NCBI GenBank assembly: GCA_005406025.1
Contig: BGZK01001282.1
Coordinates: forward strand, 112,268 to 176,267
DNA length: 64,000 bases
Source of the DNA: Eumeta japonica
Taxonomy: Eukaryota > Arthropoda > Insecta > Lepidoptera > Psychidae
Direction of reading: 5' to 3'
In this document: positions 44,001 through 59,000 of the stretch, in pieces
How the letters are laid out: each line of letters starts with the position of its first letter
Position numbering within the stretch: position 1 is the first letter of the stretch
Notes under the pieces: generated by a model
Told to the model about the DNA's origin: nothing
Database searches by the model: none
What the model saw: the letters and a program-made list of their open reading frames with translations, nothing else
Program-made: the position numbers and the translations under genes

Positions 44001-47000
44001 AAATGAAGTGAAGCTACACTTCACTTAAATCAATTCGCACTGGACCAGAAATAAAGGGCTTAAGACACAAAGTACCGCAATCTGAAATACATTGGTTGCG
44101 AAAGGGCTCGTTTTGGCAATGGGATAATTAGAGGATGTATAAAATACAACGACCACAAATATACGTTGAAATTCTTGAAAACATGTATAAATTATTTTTC
44201 AGTTTTTGCCCGCAACTTTCATCCTTGTGGACTTCGGAATAGGATGAAAGTAGACACATACAGTGAAAATCTTACTAAAACAAAAAAAACCAGAGAGGTA
44301 TTAAATCTAAAAACCATCGTTTTGGGCTCATGTGGGCAAATAGTTTTTTTCCAAAACTTCCCTAATGTACAGATATAGAGGGATGCGTTGCAGTTTTTTC
44401 AATACCAGATATCGAGCGTGGCGGCGCATGATATATATACTACTGATGAAAATTCAAACAATATGAAAATATACAGAATATCCTAGATAAACCTAAAATA
44501 TTTCAAGTTATTATTCGAAACGCCAGCGGAAAATACGCGCAAAATACGGCGAAACTACGACGTGCATAAAATATATTCAGACATGGTCGGTTTGGAGAAT
44601 GCTGATTTTCTTCATATTCCAGCAAACAACAAAAAAACCTTTTGTTATTTTACGCTGAAGAGTATTGTGCCACCTTCGGCAATCGACCACAATCTTGAAG
44701 GAAAATAACTTTACAATAGCCATTTTCGTGTCTAATATAATAGTACCAAGTCACACGCCACGTAAACGGAGGACGATTGTTTTATATTGTGTAGACAAAA
44801 AAAAAAAAAAAATATGCTAATCAAGAACTTGTATGTCGATTGCGTCGAGCGTTATTCGTATTAGAATGATAATGCAAAACATTACATACGATATTTTTTT
44901 TAAAAGTGTGTGAGCATGTAATTTTAATATTATTATATAACAATATTAACTACTTTTGAACAGGCTCGACCAATATTTTTGACTTGTATTCAAATTTTAG
45001 ATATGTGATACAAAATGCAGTATTGTGATATAAATTAATAAAATCATCAAAAGATCAGACGACTATGCAAATACTGCGTATAATTGGTTAAACCACAGAC
45101 AATTTAAAACTCCTTCGCGCCTACAAAATCTTTAACTTTTTTACCGAGAAAAGCGAAAGAAACAAAAAAAAAAAACCTTCACCATGAGCGTAATTGCTTT
45201 TGCACAGATCTGTATAAGCGCACACAGATAATCCATTAAGGCCCGTTTTATAAAAAGCGTAGCTAAACACACCTAGATCTGTCGCGCTCGGGCGACGCCT
45301 AGCGGACAGCGGAAGCGGAACTAAATTGCGACGGGAAAAAATGTAAGGGGGAAGTGATATATCTTCCATTTATGGGTACTTTGCAATTTATTGATAGGTC
45401 AAGGTACTAATCGAATTTATGGATTCGGACTTTTGGTATTTACAATAGAAGCCAAATGAGACAGTGACAACGTAAACGTATTGTTTGTATTGCTTAAAGA
45501 TATAATTCTGTCTAATCTAAATTTATATCATTTATCTAGCGTAACGGTCTGTATTAATAGTTCACAGTTCTTTTTACAGACGTAGGCAAATATCAAGACA
45601 AGGGGGGTCTTCAAGAAAAGAGTGTACTCTTTTGTAAAAAGCGGGTAACGCACTAGTGACCACTCTGGGGCCGCGGATGTCGATGGGTGGCTGTGACCGT
45701 CTACTCACTAGTGGCCCGCATGATCATTTACCCCTTAAAAATCCCATAAAAAAATTCTACGAGGATAAAAAAAAATTAAAATACATCTAGCGAACGTTCA
45801 ATATTAACTAAATTATGTTTCTATAAAATTTTGAATAATAGATATATTACTATATTTTTTTCAAGTAGTTTGCAATACGTCTATGCTACTATTCTAAGGC
45901 TATATATCTATATTATTAGTTGTAAATATGAATGCATGTTTGTTTGTTCGAACGTCAAACTTGAATCGCTGAACAGGTTATAATGAAACGTTGTACAGAG
46001 TTAGATTATGTTCCGTACCCGAACATGGATTACACGGAAAAAGAAAAGGTAATTGATAAAATACCTGGAAAATAGTAATCGGAATACACGAACAAATTCA
46101 AATCATAAAAATAAAACAATCATCGCTAAATTTTAATTTGCGTTCAGCGAAGCAGGCGTAAAACGGCTGCGTATGGTATTTAAAGAACAAGTTTTATGAC
46201 AAGTCATATATCACATTTAAGCCTTTCTGTAATAGCTTTTATAACCAGTGACGAGGTGCGCTCATCGTGATTAGCATAAGAATAGCTGTAAGTAAACCAT
46301 TACAGTATTTTAAAATGGAAGCAGAATAAGCTAATTCATGAACAACACACGTTTTCGTAAAATCGCCATTACTCATACGCATTGTCCTGATACAATGTAC
46401 AATAGCTTGTGACTAATACGAGAAAATTGAATGGATAAGTAAATAGCGATGTGTGAAATATTAACAAATAGCCGAAATAGGTATATCTTTTTCCATATTA
46501 AAAAAAACAATTTATTGCTAATAATAATATTTATGTATACACTTGACAAATATACCGATTTTCAATGTAAATGTAAATTTAATATCTGTCCGACGATACA
46601 TCAAGAGCGCGATGTCACTTAGGCGTGGGAAAAAAGAAAACTAGAAAATCGGGCCAATCGCAAGTCGGATTCGTGAACCGAAGGTTCCGTATCCTTCATA
46701 CATCACAATATATATGTAATGATCCGCACTTTTAGTGTGAGGCTGACTTACACTATACTGGTTTTTATTATTTGTTGGTGTACTTTAGAACTTCATTATG
46801 ATTACAACGAGTTTGAAACTTGTATATATTATAGTTTTTACGTTAGAGCAAAACCAAAAAACAAACGGTATAAACGGATTTCTTGTATGGAAAACTCTGT
46901 TAAATGTTTACTTTTTTCCTTTATTATTATTTAAAATGTATGTTGTAACAATACATGCGCTGTAAAACATTTAACTAAATACCTGTTACGTTTAAATGAT

Positions 47001-50000
47001 ATCGCTTTTTAAAAGTGGACAGACAGACCGACAGATGGCGTAGGGTAAGATGCGTGTAAAATATTTGTTGTTGGCGTTATATTTCTGTTTTAATACTAAT
47101 ATTTTAAATTATCAGTGGAAACCAGAAATAAGATATTCAGAATAACATTTCAATTTTAAAATAGTCAGTTTCAAAACAGTAAAACGTACAAAAAAAGTTT
47201 CACTTCAAAAAAAAAAAAAATAAAAACTATCATGATAAAAATAGACAAACTTCAAACTATATACATCGTAAATCGGCCGAATTATCGAGATACATGTTAG
47301 ATAAGAGATAGCATCTCTAATAAAATATTTTAATGTAGCCACAGCTATTTAATATAATCGGTGCCAGTGAGAGGCTTTGATTCGTGTTAATGAATCGTAT
47401 GTTACGAAATGTATACTTATTGACACGAGACGAAGGCATATATAGCTTCTCATTTAATTATAACAAATATCGTATACATACAAAATCATGAACTACAAGC
47501 CTCCGAGTCGACACGACAGTCGACAACACTCCACGAGCTGTACTCGTCGTGTCCTCTGGATCCGCCGGCAGGTCACCGGGCGGGGCTCGAATGGGCCTAT
47601 TCTGTTACTTCATTTCGAAAAATGTAAACAAATATTTTTTGTAAAGTTTTAGAATAGTTTTTATATTAAAAAAAAAATATAGCTTTGGAGTATATTATGT
47701 GTTCGGTAGATAGTAGAAAGCAACGGTTCCCTTTCTACAATTCGCAAATCGACTCCTAACAATAACAATTTGCAAGTGTTTTCAATTTAAACAATGCCTT
47801 CAGTATGCAATCCATTTTAGTATTATTAAATTGGCCGCACGAAAATCAATAAAACTTTTTTTTTTTTTGAGAATGTCTCTCAACTTCATATACGCAATAC
47901 CTAAAAATAGGAATAAGACTTAAAATTTCAATTCAAGGATAAGCTACAAATATTTATGCAACATAAATTATTGTCGATTTCACAATATACGCCATATGAT
48001 AAAAGCTTATCGGCTATCAAGACTACATTGATTATATTTTTGTGAAAAATTGATGGTAGGGAGTTCAATCTTCTTCTCGGAGAGAACATAAAATATTACT
48101 TTAAAATCTTTGGTTTAAGTATCTATTGTTTGACTATCATTTAAATAAAAAAGACAGAACTAATTTCTATATAATCTTCATTGTTTATTAACATTTAATT
48201 AAAATGCATCAAAAGGGTCAGTATTATTTTAAAACAAGAGAAGTCGGGTTATAAACACTTTGCCAATTTAAGAATTACAGCAGGTTCAAATATATTTTTT
48301 TGTTAATTAAAAAAAAATGTATGTATATATTTCTCTGATATCCGCTCTTCTACGACCATGAATTATAGAAAGTCCTTTCGCTTGTAATTGTATTTTTATA
48401 CTATGCCCTTTTCGTACTTTTATACAATATATAAACACCCTTTTTTGTATAGATTCTTTTTAGGCCTTTATGTCATACATGTTTTTATATTTTTATTATA
48501 TACCCTTTTTCGTGAATAGATGTGAGTAAATGGTATTGATATAATCATGCCATATCTCAAATCGATAACACAGACACAAGAAAACGGCTGTGGCACATAG
48601 ACGGAACAGGCGGACAAATGTATGGCGACGTTGCGGAATTGCGGAACTGTAAAAATAAGTAAAACGAGGTGCAGAATAATCCATGTGGAAGCGGGCTCTA
48701 GAACGTTTCCGAACGCACACGCTCGTCGCCGATCGCCGATGCCGATAATGCTACTGCACTTGTCTTTTTAAAACGAACACGACCTTACGTTCACTTCGCC
48801 GGTAGTCGTATTAAATTAACGGGAAACAGAAATTTATTGATCTCAGAAATTCTTTAGATTAGACAGTAATGTTTTTTTATGTACTTGAAGGTGTATGCGG
48901 CGCTCCGTCGATGTCTACAATCGGAAGTAATTAAAGAAGGCATGTGAAAATCATAAAATGGTTTTATCGTTCGTGACGAGTTGCAGGAAAAATTCCTATC
49001 TACCTACGTATTTCTTCTAAAAATATTATAAAAATAGAGATTATTGTAAAATAAATATGAAATAAAATGTTTCCGTGATATTACCTATAAATACTTAAAT
49101 GATTTAATTTGCGATAAGACTTGCAGGTGATTGAATAGTTTTAGAAGTTTTTATTCGATTATTTTATTTATTATTTTTTTGATTTCTTAGAATACTCCGC
49201 GTCGAAAACAAGAAGTAACACTTCATAATTCTTTTACTCATTACATAGACGTTGTAAAAGCAAAATTAAGAAATTTATTTGCAAATTTAAGCTAAAAGTC
49301 CACATGGCCCAATGTGTAATATTGTAGATACTTTAAATTCCGTCTGTCATTTGACGTTTTGTTTTCTTTAAATTCATGCCTGATTCTTACGCAGAGAAGA
49401 CACAATTTTCACACAGTACAATCTTTGTTTAGATCTCTCGGTTCACTGACATCCATCAAACCTCCAAAACCTCATCCGGGTTTGGTTGGGGGCTTAAAAC
49501 TTGACCTGTCTTCAATATGTCACGAATTTGATCTCCATCAGATTTTCCAGGGCAACGCTTGCAAAATCTTCCATCACACACATTCCCTCCGTAGATTAAT
49601 TTAGTAATCCAAACTTTTATTCATCTTTTTCGGAAAAATATCAAGAACAGCATCAACATTCGTTTTACTACTTTAGTCACTACATTTTCTTTCACAAACC
49701 ATACTATCAGCTGACTTCGTTATTCCTAGATCTATATCTTTTAAAGACACTATATACATACCACGCAAGGATCACAGACAAACTTTCGGCACTGTACATA
49801 CGCGTAGGGACCAGAACTCCATTATGGATAGCCAAACGCGCTTGCCGTAAGACACTTTATTATTCGTAAAAGCAAGCAAGGCCCCATTCGATTTGTTTTC
49901 GGCATTTATTCCATTTAATGTATGCCCTCATTTGTGAGTAAACTATCCGACTAGACAAACTCTTTCACTTGTTCCATTCTCTCACTTCGTACACATGTAT

Positions 50001-53000
50001 CATATCCAGTCACGCTTTTTTCAAACTCCATGATCCCAGTTTTAGCTTAGTTTATGCGCTTAAAGTCGTGCGATGCGAAAGCGATAATTCAACATGTTTT
50101 ACTAGAAATTAAAACAAAATTAGGCGCTTCGACAAACATGTATTATCCGGTAATTGCATACAATTTCATAGATTACGACTGCCCCATCACGGTGAACGTT
50201 GTCGTGCGGCTAATGAGTGTCGTCGTCCGAGGCGGCGGCGGCCGCCGGAAATGACGGCGCTGGCGGCGCGGGCGCACTCGTCCACTGCCAATGTCGAGGC
50301 CGCCGATCCACATGGCAACGTTCGTCACGTTACCGTTAAACGCGTCCGAATATCGAGGGAACCGCGAAACGACCGGCCGCCGGCCGCCGGACGCGACCTT
50401 GGGCCGGATTTCAGTGGCGAGGCCGGCCGGCGCCGTGTGTACGACTCTGTATGTTTATTATGCCGCAGTCGTTAGTCTAATTGTGGTGTTATGTCGGCGT
50501 ACAGCCGGTACGCGATATAGGAATACTACTATGACATGTAAAAAAAAAGACGAGATGGTAACATAGATAATTGTTCTGTTTCCATCTCTCAGTACTTTCG
50601 TGTTGAACTTGCAATATGATACTTTTGTTAAACCGGCTGTAATAATGTTTATTTGATCTCATTCTACAGACTTGCGCACATTAGTATTGTAGAAGTGCTA
50701 CAGTGCATGGGATCTGCATAATCAGATCACTTTACATTGGTTTCATCGATAATAGACAACTGATGAATATCCCATACAGAAAAATATTTTATATAAATAT
50801 ATTTTAATGTATAGGATGAGTTAAAACACAGCCTAATTTCGTAGTTACCCGTCACAATATGCAGATTTATCTGGAAGGGCTTTTGTATTTGATGCTATAA
50901 ATGTACTAATTAAGTTCACGATTTAATAGCTAATAAACATATCTAAGTAATTTTCAATGGAATTTGTACTAAATTTTACTTATGACTTATCCAAGTACAT
51001 TTTATATCGGTCAACTATTATTCGTTAACTTGTAAAGCCTACATAGTTTTCGTTTTAACTACGTTATATATAACACTGCCATAAATTTTTTCACATATGT
51101 AAAAACAACCGTTTACATGACAGAAGGGACCAGGAGAATACTTTAAACAAAAATATGCCATTTAAAGTTTAATACTTCGCAAATGGACCCCTAAATTAAA
51201 AAATGGTTTCCACAACCCTGTAATATTGTTCAACGACCTATACAATGGCACCCCACAACATGGAATAGACGACACTCTGTCGGCGTGATCAATATGTACA
51301 GCCACGTCAAAATTACAGTTTACTAAAAATCTTTAGGTTAAACCGCGGACCGACAGTCAAACGGACGGGTATGGCTAAACGATAAGGGTTGCGTATTAAG
51401 TACGGAACCCCAAAAAGAAAACTATTAAATAGTTGAAAATAATTTTACAAAAAACACTATTTCAAAGTGGAAATGTTTTTATGAAAAAAATTTTGCCAAA
51501 AACAGATCTCACATAAATTTCATATATCACGATTTATATAATTAACGCTAATACCAGTAGAGATCTTGGATTATTTATGCCCACCATAAGATTCCCAAAA
51601 AATATGCCGGCGTTCATTTTTTTAATATATTGAACGGACAATTTGTAATAATAAAATAATAGATACGTGCTACTTCATACCAAGCCATTTCGATAGGGGT
51701 GCATGACATGATGCAGTTGACAAAATTAATTTTTTATTTTCTAATTTGCCCCCAAAATTAAAATATAATATCGGAATTCGTTTAAAAACCAATACATTCA
51801 TTACTTTGTATGTGTTGCGTTCAACACATTGGGTAAAAGTAGACTATGATAGACGGAGGCACGTCAAGCGCGATATTATCCGTTTCTTCATAGGGTTGCA
51901 GAACCCTAGAAAACATTGCTTGCGACATCGCTATATATTTTTTAAAGCAAACACGTTTATTACCGGGTATACACTGAACAGAATACAATAATATATCCAA
52001 ATTAATACAATATAAAAAATGTCTATTCTTTTTTCGCTATACTTTATTTCAACGAGTCGCATTATATCCACTGCACGCACTGAAAATAATGTCAATTTAA
52101 AAATCGGTTAAGGCGAGTCAGACTCCTGAATTCGGTGTACCGTACCATCGTAACTAAACTAAACTAAATTAAATTTGGGAATGCACCAAGTTTAAATCAA
52201 ACGAGCACTCTTTGTAAATTCGAAATACATATTTAATACGAACTTATCAAGCATTCGTCTATTGCTACGACACATATTGCAATGGATTGAAGCTCTGTTA
52301 TTGTCATTTTTTCAGATTAATACAACACACGGTTTAAAAGTTAAAAGGGGGATTTAATATATTAAAAATAACCACTTTAGAAATTGATAAAACTTAGATA
52401 ATCCAACGCTTCACATGATCGAAGCGTGCAAACAAAAAAATTCCATCCCTCATTTTATGTATGGAGATTTACAGTACTTTTTCAGTATATATTTTTAATT
52501 ATAATTTAATCGAAATTGTCGAAAAAATGTCAGAGTTATAAGGCTGTGATATACGGACGGATGAATATGATGACGACTTTTAGGCTACGGGAACCTGACA
52601 AAAATTTCAAAACAAACTTTATTACATTTATTAAACATATAAAAAAAAATAAAAGAAAAAAATAATTTGTGATAATTTTAGTTTTTTTTTTGTAAAAGAA
52701 AAGACACTGACAGATGTCACTGCGACTAATGTCACTGTACATTCTTTACACTGACATTAGTCTTTCTTTCACAATAAATTATGGATTTACTTTAATTTTA
52801 TCTCAAATCGAATAGATTATTTTATTAAGCGATAAGTCTATTGACAATGAACATTCTTTTAAAAGATATTGTTTTTGCATTTTAATCGTCGATTGCCTTA
52901 GTTGAAATGAATGTAACGGCAAGTTGAACGGGGCGATCGTCGGCAATTGGACGCCGCTATCAAAACGATGAAGAAAGTTCGTAGTTGCGGAGTGGCAGCC

Positions 53001-56000
53001 GCTAGGCGGACGACTTGTCTAGATGCCTTGGAAAAGGTCACGGGCCACCGTTTACAGGTGGCCTAGGGTTGTACGTTATGAAAATGTTGTTTATAATTTA
53101 GGGCCTACGTTAAGTCAAAATTTACGTATACTATGTATTTAAAAATGTGTGACAAACATTGAAACATTAAAATTTTTCCAAATATTTCCATTTATCAAAC
53201 CACGTTTGCTATTAATATTACAATTTCGTATCATCTTTGTACTTAAATATAGGGGGAAAGAAGAAAAGAGGAGATTAAGAATATCTACAGAACCCAGAAA
53301 GAGGATTTCGACTTTATTTTCCAGGGTAGATAGGTTATCAGATATTACTGTAGTTGTAATTAAGGATATATGGGCCTCTAAAACTAGTCTAAAATACCTT
53401 GAAGAATTAAAAGCGAAAATATTTTATTTGAAAAAATGCTCCCATTTGTTTCACTGTACTTCAGTAAATATCAAACAATAAGATCTCAATATACGTGTTA
53501 ATGACGTCGCGAGTAAACTTTCAATATTCATCCGACAGGTGTTGGCGGCGCTGGCGGCGCAGTCCATCAACATATCGGTGGGATTCTGTCAGGGCTTCTC
53601 GGCCGTGCTGCTGCCCCAGTACACGCAGGACTACGCCAATGTTACTAATGAACAGACGTCTTGGATTGGTGAGCAATACATGAATGCTTTTTTACACTAA
53701 AAACTATTAGTCAATATATAAAAATACAGCAGTGTACTTCGAAATATTTCGTAGAAGCCTAAAGGAGCACAGAATGTCATTCGGTAGCTAATATTAAAAT
53801 ATGGACGACAATAGTTGAAAAAAAGGGCATTTCGTTTGGTAGTTATAAAGTTGGACGACTAGATTGCACACTTCACTTTTATGGCTTTTGACAAATAATA
53901 TGAGAAGGATGGATGCGTTCATCATAATGAGACGAATAACATTTCATTGTGTAATGATGATCATTTTGAAAACATGAGCCTTGGGACGTGCTATTTAACG
54001 TTAGCTAACGTCAAGCCTGGACACGATACTATAAATGACATTGAAACATTACTTTCAATGAAAATAAAAAAATAGTATTTATACCACTAAACTCAGTGTC
54101 GAACCACAAACAGATTTTATGTATAAATTGAGATTTATTTCAAAACTAGGTACATTGTTGATTTTTTTTTGCATACATATTTTCAGATTGAAATATATTA
54201 AAAAAAAATAGCAACTAATTTCACGAGTATTGTTCAAAGAACGAATCGCCATTGTGGAACGAACAATGTCTCGATATACAATATGAATGACAGTGTTGTT
54301 TTCAATATCTCTCTTTGTTTAAGGCAACTCTAAAACTTTTAACGTGTCGATCCCTACAACCGACGCGCAGTTAGGTATGTTTTACTTTATGAAACAAATA
54401 TCATTGTTTCTTTAACGAAATGATACCAGACACGCGGGAGGTAGGCCACACCTGTCCAAATATATTTTTCAAGTAGACGTCGCCACGACGTCGGTTGCTT
54501 CAGCCTTAATCAAACCGATAGCATTCATTGAGCAAAGTCGTCTTATTGACATTAATAGCGATCAGCGTCGATTTGTATCGTCGGCCGATGTTATTTATTG
54601 AATGGGTTTCAAAATCGAAACGTATGGAAGCTCGAGGTTTTGTTTATTTAAAAAGGGTACAATACATATCATTAAGCGAATCTTCAGTCAATGCACTAGA
54701 AGTACACTCCCAAATGTTTGTCTTAAAGTAGTAAAATAACTACAAATTCAATAATATGATTAAATAAAACGTTATTTTTACAAAAGACATAAGGAAATTT
54801 GGCTATACATTATTTCGTTGTTTTTAACCGATTTGCTGAGAAGGCGAATATCAATCAGTTGAGGGCCAATAGCCGAAACGTAAGAAACGATTCATTGTTT
54901 ATTTTTATTTTCATGCCGTCTAGTTTCGTTTATTTTTATACGAAACACAATATTTTCATTATCAATCGATAGCCGAGACCCGTCGAAACAGTTAACTAAA
55001 CTGTAGCCTCTTTGATATAAATCCGTTGCATTCTGTAAATGCATTTTTTCATTAAAAAACAAACCTTTTACACAGCGGTTACAGAGTTGCGATAGCGCTT
55101 TGCAAACATATAACTATTTAGATAAGTGTTTTTAACGAGGGTCGGATGGAAAATTGTATTAGAAATTGTTGCGACAGTCACGAACACATTTCGTCGCAAC
55201 GTAAACATAATGCTGTCGTGATACTATTTTATCTTAAGCGCGGTGCCATAAGTGACGCGGAAAATAAATAAAAATCAGTCACGTGTGATTGTAACGCCGC
55301 CTTATTTAATAAAAATAAAATTGATTTTAATTTTGAATCTATATTTACTTATTTTAAATACATTATTGCAGGTAAAAAAGCACTATCTAGGTGCTAAGAA
55401 TTTTCGAATTGACATTCTATCAATTCATCTATCATGTATATAAGTAATTTCATAAATAATTCATATAATATAAACATTGATAGAAAAAATTAAAATGTTT
55501 TAAAAATTTTCTTTAATCTTATATTATTGAAACTATTGTAATCCAGATCTATAGCAATTGCAGAAAAATTGACACAATAAATGGAGATGTAGCGATAATC
55601 GACACATATATTCGTTAAAAAATTTCACTTCAACTTTAATTTTTTATCTTTTCACTTAAAAGATGTAGACCCGAAACAAGTCATGATAAAATTGCTCGTT
55701 TTGCGTTTTATTTAAAAAATCTTTTTAAAAAACATAACCCTCTTCATCTAATACAAATTGCTGACGAACACGAAAGCATCCAGGTACTTGTCCGAATACA
55801 TCTCAATAATTTCGCACGTAAGATGACGAACGGCTGCTGTAATCACGTATACTGACCGATGCCTTATCTATTAAACAACTGATAAGAGTTCATTGACATC
55901 GCCCACAGCCAGCCTGGGCGTGATATCGAACCCCATCGGCGCCCTGCTCGGCGGGATGATGGTCGACGCGGTGGGCCGGCGGTTGCTCCTGCAGTCTATA

Positions 56001-59000
56001 GTGCTGCCAAATTTGATAGGATGGCTCGTCATCGCATTCTCGGAGACTTACGTGTACCTGTGCGTCGGCAGGTTTATAACCGGATTCACTATAGGTAATG
56101 TATGATGATACTTTATTTTATAATATTGTCTTGTACGACAATCGGACAGTACACGACGCGTGTCGAGATATATATTCTACTGATCTCAAATTCTAATAAT
56201 AAAAGGGTATAGACACTTACAAATCTAAATATTTGGAAAATTTCCTAATAAATATGTATTTTACCGATGAAAAATTGAATCGTAACTGTCGTGAGACAGT
56301 TGTTATTTGCATCCTCTCCACCAGGGTGCATTTCATTCACGTTAAAGTAATAAGGCATTGAAATAAAACGTACAATCGATAGTTGATTCGGTAGTATTAA
56401 TTTCATTATAAAAAAAATCATTTCTTTAATAATTCGTTTTCTAACCAAAAATTTAGCAATGCCATATTATGGTACAAGACCATTTTTGTAAATGTGAAAA
56501 ATTTGCATAGAATCGAATTTTGAAACGCTTATCCCACATATCTGCCGTCAAACACTTCTATTGTAAATAACGCTGTTCCGCCCTCAGGAAATTTTTGTAA
56601 GTACCACTATCGTTCCCGATACCCATACCGATTTAACACTCGGTTCTTATCCCGGTTTCACTTTCGATTCTAATTCTGCTTCAGCTCATGGTTCAATTTC
56701 AGTTCCGGTCTACAGAGATCACGTTATCCATAACTGATCATATTCAGTATTAGACTTCTGATATGAATTTCCTTCACTGCTTTGCAGTTGAATGAAAATT
56801 ATAATAGCGTTGTAGCAATCTAAAACCCATTCATACACACAAAACATAGTCAAAAAACATAATAAACCGATCGAAATTGGTCAGGTATTTAAGGGGATTG
56901 ATTTTAAGCATGACTCGTGGCGTAATCAGAGCCGAGACATGAACTACTATGCTCTTTACAATATCGTAATATGTATACCTAAAATTTCCTGATCAAAATT
57001 AAATGAATACGACAAAACTCACAAATATGTGGGCGGAATCGTAAAAAAATTCTAGTTTTCGTGCCTACAGCACTCAGGAATGATGTCTATTAAGCCCAGA
57101 GGCTAGCCTTTATAAAAAAATAATTTGTAAATTTAGCCTATATTAAATAATTATAGTTTAAAGTTCAGTTGACATATCTTTAGACTTGATGAATGTTTCA
57201 CTTCGGTGTAGCCTATAAGACTTTATTAACATAAAATAGGCAGAAACATTAGTTACTCAAACTTCTGTCATCAGAAATAAGGCCACACATTATTTATATT
57301 GTCGTGTTTAATTATAATATTCGGTTATTAATATCGATCTATTTCTAGCTTTGACTATATCTGGGTCACCAACTTTTACAGACTTATCTCAAACTGGCTC
57401 GCTTCATATACTATTTTTGTTAGAGATGTTAATGAATAACTAAACATACGTCAGACAAGATACGACATTATTATCTGTCTACATACCGTTTGTTTTAGAG
57501 ATAAGCTCCGCGTCCCGGCTGTTGTGGTGCATGAAGAAAATGAATTCTTGTTTTTTAACTATATACATGTGTTTAACAATGTTTATTTTTGTTTTCAGGA
57601 ATGTCGACCGTGTCATACATCTACGTCGTTGAGATAACGACGCCAGAAAAAAGAGGGATACTCAGCGCGCTCGGTCCCACGTTGGTGTCGACCGGCATTT
57701 TCATAGTGTACGCCCTGGGAGCTTTTGTGCACTGGAGGAAGATCGCCGCCATATGCGCCGGTTTCTCCTTACTCACCCCGTTTCTCATGTACTTCGCGCC
57801 GGAATCGCCGTTGTGGTTAGCGTCGAAAGGTCAAATGAAGGAGGCCTACAACGCCATGTTCTGGCTGCGTCAGAATACCAGTATGGCGCAGCAGGAGCTG
57901 GTGGAGTTCACGAGGGACCGCAAATCGAACGAATCTATGACGTTCAAAGATAAGATGTCCCTGTTCCGAAGGAGAAACGTCCTGAAGCCCTTCGTTCTTC
58001 TGATTCTGTTCTTCATATTTCAGGAGATGTCCGGGATATATGTGATACTATATTACGCCGTTGATTTCTTCAGATCGGTCGTGACCGATGTCAACGCGTT
58101 TACAGCGTCCATCATAGTAGGAGGGGTGAGGGTTTTCATGGGCGTCGTGGGAGCTTGCTTGATCAACAGCTTCCGTAGAAAAACTTTAGCGACCGCCTCG
58201 GGGTTGCTGCTGGGAGCGACGATGCTCGGAGCGGCCATATGCGATAGCCTAAAAGGGCCGCCGTTGGTCAAACTAGCATGCATACTCCTGCACGTGTCCT
58301 TCAGTATGGTGGGATTCCTGCAGCTGCCCTGGATAATGTCGGGGGAGCTTTACCCTCAAGACATAAGAGGAGTGATGTCCGGCGCGACGACCTGCTGCGC
58401 CTACGTATTGATATTCTTCAATATCAAAACTTATCCCAAACTAGAGAAATATCTGACCAGCAACGGGACGTTATATTTATTCGGCGGATGTGCTTTATTA
58501 GGCGCTATTTATTGTTTATTGTTTTTGCCCGAAACCAAAGGCAAATCCTTGTCCGAGATAATGAGGCAGTTCGACGAGTCCAGGAAGGACGGCGACCCGG
58601 AGGCGGTCACCGACGACTCGTACCATCGTCACGACATAGTCGAGAGGCGCGTGCAGAGGCGGCACAGCGCGGGCGCCTCTATCTCCCTAGAGAAGAAGGA
58701 CGAGCTCTTCGCGCCTAAATGGAACAACTTCGACAAGGAGGCCGGAATTAAAAATGTTACCGACCATAAGGAGTGATATTTTACTGGCGATATTTATATA
58801 TAGGCTTTCATGTGATCAGTATTAATATACATGTATACATAAGAAGTGATAATTAAGATCTAAATATTAGACTTATCGCATTCCATAGGTTAATTAATCT
58901 CAACTATATTTATTTGTTAATTATGTAATTTAATGATAATTTTAAATGTTACCAGAGAGTTGCTTAAGTACAAACAATAATCAACATTAAATGTTAATAA

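Larger units (their letters stand above)
38645..53538 (+). other. Transporter intron 2
   Basis: The intron is 14,894 nt with GTTAGT and ACAG ends. It contains a fold-back MITE (38761-38956), a hexamer array (43095-43275), a lepidopteran repeat fragment (45600-45765), fragments of a GGTTCCGT-type repeat and the GC-rich island at 50.2-50.5 kb. The minus-strand open frame 43635-44024 (129 codons) shows no domain and is not called. Confidence 0.7.

Noticed and set aside
43635..44024. 129-codon minus-strand open frame
   Set aside because: The longest frame outside known genes, but no motif, no splice context and AT-rich composition at its 3' half; chance is the simplest reading.
49359..49604. 81-codon plus-strand frame
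   Set aside because: No domain, no splice sites of note; may be part of an old retroelement but nothing diagnostic is present.
58278..58718. 146-codon plus-strand frame in transporter exon 5
   Set aside because: A shadow in another frame of a strongly supported coding exon.
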